A model generated the notes under the pieces. That model worked only from the letters and a program-made list of their open reading frames with translations, did not search any database and had not been told where the DNA came from. This document shows, in pieces, positions 7,300 to 10,517 of a stretch of 10,517 nucleotides of DNA. The DNA comes from an uncultured Clostridia bacterium (GTDB taxonomy: Bacteria > Bacillota > Clostridia > Oscillospirales > Ruminococcaceae): contig CAMOFU010000073.1 of assembly GCA_946613705.1 (NCBI GenBank), positions 1 through 10,517 on the forward strand, read 5' to 3'. The position numbers and the translations under genes were made by a program. Position 1 is the first letter of the stretch. Every line of letters starts with the position of its first letter.

Positions 7300-8838
7300 C
7301 TATTGTTTCCCGCGGGCAAGCTCCGCCTTGAATTCCTCATTCAGATCGGGGTAGGCCGAAAGCATCGGCTCGACCTGCTTTCCCTTTTTGCGGTCAAAAT
7401 AATTCTTTGTGATCCTTGCGACCAGCCCGCTCAGCGCTACCAGACAGATCAGGTTCGGTACCGCCATAAGACCGTTGAAGGTGTCGTCGATCTCCCAGAT
7501 AAGATCGCTCGTTATAAGTGTGGAGAATACTATCCCGACTATGTATATCACCTTGAATACATTCACTGCGGCTGCCCTGCCCTTGTCGCTCAGCTTCCCG
7601 AATACGAACTCACACGCCTTCTCGCCGTAATATGACCAGGCAAGTATCGTCGTGAATGCAAACAGCGGCAGAATGACCGAATAAACTGCCACACCGAAGC
7701 CGCCGAAGTTGCTCTCGAACATCGAGATAGCCATTGCGGTGTCCTCCTCCGCGCCGGAAAGGGCAGAAAGATCAAAGGTCGTAAGGAAGGTCAGCGAGGT
7801 CAGCGTGCAGATTATAAAGGTATCGAAAAACACCTCAAACACACCCCAGAGCCCCTGCTTTACGGGCTCCTTTGTCTCGGAAGCAGAGTGCGCGATGACC
7901 GAGGAGCCGAGCCCTGCCTCGTTGGAGAACACGCCCCTTGCCATTCCCTTGCGGATAACAGTCGCAAAGGTGTAGCCCAGCACACCGCCGCCCGCAGCTT
8001 CAAATGTGAATGCCTTCGAGAAGATGAGCCCGAATGCGCTCGGGACGTTCGATATATGCATACATATCGCTATGATCGACATCACGATGAACAGCAGCGA
8101 CATGAACGGCACCAGCAGCGATGCCACCTTGCCTATCCTCTTGATGCCGCCGATGATGATGATGCCCGCAACAGACGCTATGATAAGCCCGATAATGAAC
8201 TTGACCGCGCCGATATCCGAGAAGCCTACCGACCTGTCCAGCGCGCCCGAGACCGTACCGCTGATCTTGTTGGTCTGCACACCGCTCATGCCTACAGATG
8301 CAAGCAGACAGAACACTGCCGCAGCATATGCCAGCCAGCGCCATTTCAGACCGTAGGCTATGTAATAGAATGCGCCGCCCGAGAGCTCGCCCTTGCCGTT
8401 CTTCTTTCGGAAGTAAAGACCCAGCACGTTCTCGGAGTAATTCGTTACCATTCCGAAGAATGCGGATATCCACATCCACAGCACTGCCCCCGGGCCGCCC
8501 GTGAGTATCGCCGAGATGACCCCGACGATGTTTCCCGTGCCGACCGTTCCCGAAATGGCTGTGGCGAACGCCTCGAACTGCGAGACGGAGCCGCTTTGCT
8601 TCTCCTTTTTGTTCTTGCTCTTGCTTTGGCTTTTGCTCCCGTCCTTGCTGCGCATACCCTTTATCGTGGGTACTATCGTAGTATTCAGCGATTCCCTGAA
8701 TCTCGTCAGCTGCAAAAACTTTGTCCTTACCGAAAGCAGCAGCCCCGTGGCAAGTATCAGTATAATTACAGGCCAGCCCCAGACTATGCCGTTGATCAGA
8801 TCGTTTACCTTCTTTATAACGCCGATGATGCTATCCAA
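7300..8838 (-). CDS. AGCS-family sodium:alanine/glycine-type symporter
   Basis: This 512-residue membrane protein is an AGCS (alanine or glycine:cation symporter) family member, expected to import a small neutral amino acid with Na+. Family blocks are clear: SVSQFEAFATAISGTVGTGNIVGV (84-107), GGPGAVLWMWISAFFGM (114-130), GGAFYYIAYGL (154-164), RGVFSNEAGLGSSVIAHSAS (301-320), PVKQGLWGVFEVFFDTFIICT (325-345) and FAFTTILAWSYYGEKACEFVFG (393-414). About 11 membrane segments are expected. A Ser/Lys/Gln-rich insert (about 61-82) sits between the first helix region and the first family block. The start is TTG (8836-8838), since a TAG stop lies directly upstream in frame and AAGGAGG is 11 bases before it. 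It leads the unit with the DHHW and oxidoreductase genes and is divergent from the ROK regulator. Substrate identity is unproven. Confidence 0.94.
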   Translation of the reverse strand: MDSIIGVIKKVNDLINGIVWGWPVIILILATGLLLSVRTKFLQLTRFRESLNTTIVPTIKGMRSKDGSKSQSKSKNKKEKQSGSVSQFEAFATAISGTVGTGNIVGVISAILTGGPGAVLWMWISAFFGMVTNYSENVLGLYFRKKNGKGELSGGAFYYIAYGLKWRWLAYAAAVFCLLASVGMSGVQTNKISGTVSGALDRSVGFSDIGAVKFIIGLIIASVAGIIIIGGIKRIGKVASLLVPFMSLLFIVMSIIAICMHISNVPSAFGLIFSKAFTFEAAGGGVLGYTFATVIRKGMARGVFSNEAGLGSSVIAHSASETKEPVKQGLWGVFEVFFDTFIICTLTSLTFLTTFDLSALSGAEEDTAMAISMFESNFGGFGVAVYSVILPLFAFTTILAWSYYGEKACEFVFGKLSDKGRAAAVNVFKVIYIVGIVFSTLITSDLIWEIDDTFNGLMAVPNLICLVALSGLVARITKNYFDRKKGKQVEPMLSAYPDLNEEFKAELARGKQ

Positions 8839-8878
8839 CTATGATCCGTCCTCCTTCTGTCATACAAACACACTAAAT

Positions 8879-8907
8879 ATTATAACATCTCTTTCCGAAA
8901 AATGCAA
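8879..8907 (-). promoter_or_regulatory. Promoter of the symporter-DHHW-oxidoreductase unit
   Basis: On the minus strand a -35 TTGCAT (8907-8902) and a perfect -10 TATAAT (8884-8879) are separated by exactly 17 bases. The expected start is near 8872, about 34 bases before the TTG start codon. It is the best sigma-A-type promoter in the window. Confidence 0.85.
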
Positions 8908-9061
8908 GGTTTTTATCATCGGCGGTCACTGAACCTGTATTTATCTCCCGTGTATACCGTTTCACGCTGTATATCTTTCAACAATCGTATAAGTTACTGT
9001 AGCTTTTGACGAATATTTTGTTTTATTGTTACTAATGATTAATCTCACGTTCATAATTGTT

Positions 9062-9070
9062 TGTTATATT
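9062..9070 (+). promoter_or_regulatory. Possible extended -10 promoter of the ROK gene
   Basis: The plus strand reads TGTTATATT, an extended TG followed by a -10 with five of six matches. No good -35 is present. A TTGACG at 9006-9011 is a better -35 but lacks a -10 at the right spacing. The leader would be about 60 bases. Confidence 0.4.
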
Positions 9071-9139
9071 TTTAAACAGAGAATTATCGGATACGGCCGT
9101 TTTGAAGCAGCGGTCAGCTGAAAAGGGGGAGTATACCAT

Positions 9140-10387
9140 ATGGAACAGCACGGGATCAGCAAGCTGGATCTGAAAAGAAGAAACAGGATGCAGGTACTGA
9201 AAATACTTAAACAGCGCGGACCCACCTCGCGTATAGATATCGCGGGGATGCTTGAGCTGACAAGGGCGGCTGTTACCATTATCACCAACGAGATGATCGA
9301 GCAGGGCATAATCCAGGAGATAGGCGAGTTCAAGCACGTCACCGAGAAGGCGCCCCGCGGCAGGAAGAAAATACTTATCGACATAAATCATCACTACAAG
9401 TTCGCCGTCGGCGTTACGGTCGAGGAGGATAATGTAAGCGTCGGGCTGTCAACGCTTGCCGGAGATGTGCTCGACAAGCGCAACTGCCCTATCACCACAG
9501 CGACAGAAAGGCGCGAGATATTTGAGTTTACAGAGCGCTCTATCAAAGAGGTGATGGAGGATAACTGTCTTGAGAGCGAGTCTATCCTCGGCATCGGCAT
9601 CGGCATTTTCCCGACGATGTATTCAAGGCTGGAGATAAGCGTCAGCGACGGTGCGCCCGATTACTCCAAGCTGCGTGCATATGCTGCGCAGAAGACCGCT
9701 CTGCCCATAGTGTTCGACAACTCGGTAAAGGGAACGGCTATGGCGAATATAGACTTTCTGAAGACCAAGGACCCCAACCGCCGCAACATAGCCTTCTTAC
9801 AGTACGGTCCTACCATGCACTTCGTTGTTACCAATCTCAACGACCCTATCGTGTCGTATGACAACAGAACGGGCTTCGTTGATAAAATGATAATCGACCC
9901 CTCGGCACCCGAGAGGTGCGCCTGCGGCAGACGCGGCTGCGTCGAGAACGAGCTTACCCCGCAGGCAGTGATAAGAAAGGTCAGGGCTGTCTACTCCGCT
10001 GCCAAAACGCCGAGGCTGTATGAGATGACTCACGGTGACAGCTCCGCGATCACGGTGGACAACATATATGCGGCATATGTCAAGGACGAGATAGCGGTGG
10101 TGAACGTGGTCGATAACACCCTTGAGCTCATGGCGGTGCTGCTCAACAACCTTTATTTCTCGACCAACCCGCAGAAGATAGTGCTGCACCACTTCCGCTT
10201 CAGCCCCGAGCTGCCCGAGGGTGCGCTGTTCGCGCTGCTCAAAAACCACGTTACCGCTGTCGGCGGCTCCCGCGTGGCAGGCAAGATCGAGCAGTCGATC
10301 ATCGAGGATAAGCACCGCTTCCTGGGCGGCTGCGCACTCGTGATAAGAGAGCTGTTCTTCGACAAGGGCGGCTTCGACAAGGGATAA
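9140..10387 (+). CDS. ROK-family transcriptional regulator with a degenerate sugar site
   Basis: This 415-residue protein has an N-terminal winged-helix DNA-binding domain (about 10-63; QVLKILKQRGPTSRIDIAGMLELTRAAVTIITNEMIEQGII) and a ROK (repressor/ORF/kinase) domain from about 85. The ROK zinc-site cysteines are kept in CACGRRGC (Cys260, Cys262, Cys267), followed by VE. Other landmarks are altered. The expected Asn-Asp pair reads Asp193-Asn194. The glycine-rich GTGIG block reads GPTMH (223-227). The GH dipeptide upstream of the zinc site reads Asp248-Lys249, so the zinc and sugar-contact histidine is missing. It is therefore unlikely to be a sugar kinase and may sense something other than a sugar. 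The ATG follows GGGGGAG. Divergence from the symporter unit suggests it represses that unit. It ends in a repeated FDKG-type tail (12-base repeat at 10357-10368 and 10372-10383). Confidence 0.9.
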   Translation: MEQHGISKLDLKRRNRMQVLKILKQRGPTSRIDIAGMLELTRAAVTIITNEMIEQGIIQEIGEFKHVTEKAPRGRKKILIDINHHYKFAVGVTVEEDNVSVGLSTLAGDVLDKRNCPITTATERREIFEFTERSIKEVMEDNCLESESILGIGIGIFPTMYSRLEISVSDGAPDYSKLRAYAAQKTALPIVFDNSVKGTAMANIDFLKTKDPNRRNIAFLQYGPTMHFVVTNLNDPIVSYDNRTGFVDKMIIDPSAPERCACGRRGCVENELTPQAVIRKVRAVYSAAKTPRLYEMTHGDSSAITVDNIYAAYVKDEIAVVNVVDNTLELMAVLLNNLYFSTNPQKIVLHHFRFSPELPEGALFALLKNHVTAVGGSRVAGKIEQSIIEDKHRFLGGCALVIRELFFDKGGFDKG

Positions 10388-10392
10388 AACTT

Positions 10393-10430
10393 ACAGCAGG
10401 CTCCCGCTTTGTTCGGCGGGAGCCTGCTGT
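10393..10430 (+). terminator. Strong hairpin after the ROK gene, probable terminator
   Basis: A perfect 15-bp stem (acagcaggctcccgc with its complement) around an 8-base loop begins 6 bases after the ROK stop codon. It is not followed by a T-run on the plus strand. On the minus strand it is followed by AAGTTTTATC, a weak T-tract, so it could serve transcripts from either side. Stem strength and position still favour termination or 3'-end protection. Confidence 0.7.
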
Positions 10431-10459
10431 GCTAAACGAATAATTAATAAAAAACAAAT

Positions 10460-10493
10460 AATAAAGAATAAAGAAGAACGAATAAAGAATAAA
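10460..10493. repeat. 13-base direct repeat in A-rich spacer
   Basis: The 13-mer aataaagaataaa occurs at 10460-10472 and 10481-10493, 21 bases apart, inside an almost purely purine/AT spacer (10436-10495) after the ROK hairpin. No gene or promoter was recognised in the spacer. Confidence 0.7.
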
Positions 10494-10499
10494 ACAGGT

Positions 10500-10515
10500 G
10501 TCCGCATTCGCGGAC
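10500..10515. other. Short hairpin at the right edge
   Basis: GTCCGC and GCGGAC form a perfect 6-bp stem around ATTC at the end of the window. On the minus strand it is followed by ACCTGTTTTATT, so it could be the terminator of a minus-strand gene coming from the right. The stem may extend past the window edge. Confidence 0.4.
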
Positions 10516-10517
10516 GG

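Larger units (their letters stand above)
8839..9139. other. 301-base divergent spacer between symporter and ROK gene
   Basis: This AT-rich spacer holds the leader and promoter of the symporter unit on its left side and the leader of the ROK gene on its right. Short dyads are present (tatac 8953-8957 facing gtata 8969-8973; acggccgt at 9094-9101; CAGC/GCTG at 9108-9120), but none is a strong operator. No ORF with a ribosome site and no structured RNA was recognised. The symporter leader is only about 34 bases, leaving no room for a riboswitch. Confidence 0.6.

Noticed and set aside
8000..8479. Open frame of 159 codons on the minus strand inside the symporter
   Set aside because: It is a frame-shifted reading of the symporter gene, whose own frame carries continuous AGCS family blocks.
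8839..8872. Glycine or other riboswitch before the AGCS symporter
   Set aside because: Such symporters can follow riboswitches, but the leader is only about 34 bases and has no conserved structured element.
10357..10383. 12-base direct repeat at the end of the ROK gene as a possible attachment site
   Set aside because: It stays in frame, encodes a simple FDKG duplication, and no integrase or element border is visible.

Overview
This window looks like chromosomal DNA of a Clostridia-type Firmicute, most likely a Ruminococcus-like member of the Oscillospiraceae. That placement is inferred from mid-GC coding sequence with short AT-rich spacers, strong AGGAGG-type ribosome binding sites, lipobox lipoproteins with Thr/Ala/Glu linkers, a DHHW-family protein, and promoters near the TTGACA-17-TATAAT consensus. 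I see no mobile element, CRISPR array, tRNA or rRNA. Seven complete genes and one probable gene start at the left edge account for nearly all of the sequence. Six of the complete genes are on the minus strand and one is on the plus strand.

Left part (1-4425, minus strand): a lipoprotein periplasmic-adaptor-like protein (HlyD/MacA type, 3173-4219) is followed after 24 bases by a large double-FtsX ABC exporter permease (188-3148). They form a two-gene unit with an extended -10 promoter at about 4264-4272 and a strong terminator at 114-149. No ATPase gene lies in this unit. The spacer beyond it holds a 7-base tandem repeat, an 8-base tandem repeat abutting the terminator, and a ribosome site plus ATG for a gene that leaves the window.

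Middle (4394-5012): a single small lipoprotein of a possible lipocalin-like beta fold, with its own -35/-10 promoter, a leader hairpin, and a perfect 10-bp terminator.

Right part (5074-10430): a ROK-type repressor (plus strand) is divergent from a three-gene minus-strand unit: an AGCS sodium:alanine-type symporter, a DHHW (SGNH-like) lipoprotein, and a Gfo/Idh/MocA oxidoreductase. The symporter has a near-consensus promoter in the 301-base divergent spacer, and the small gaps (40 and 56 bases) suggest co-transcription. The ROK protein has lost most of the residues that normally bind sugar and phosphate in this family, so its signal may not be a sugar. The repressor gene ends in a perfect 15-bp hairpin.

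The most interesting candidates are the degenerate ROK regulator next to an unusual symporter/DHHW/oxidoreductase set, and the ABC permease-adaptor pair without an ATPase. All functional links between neighbours are inferred from gene order.
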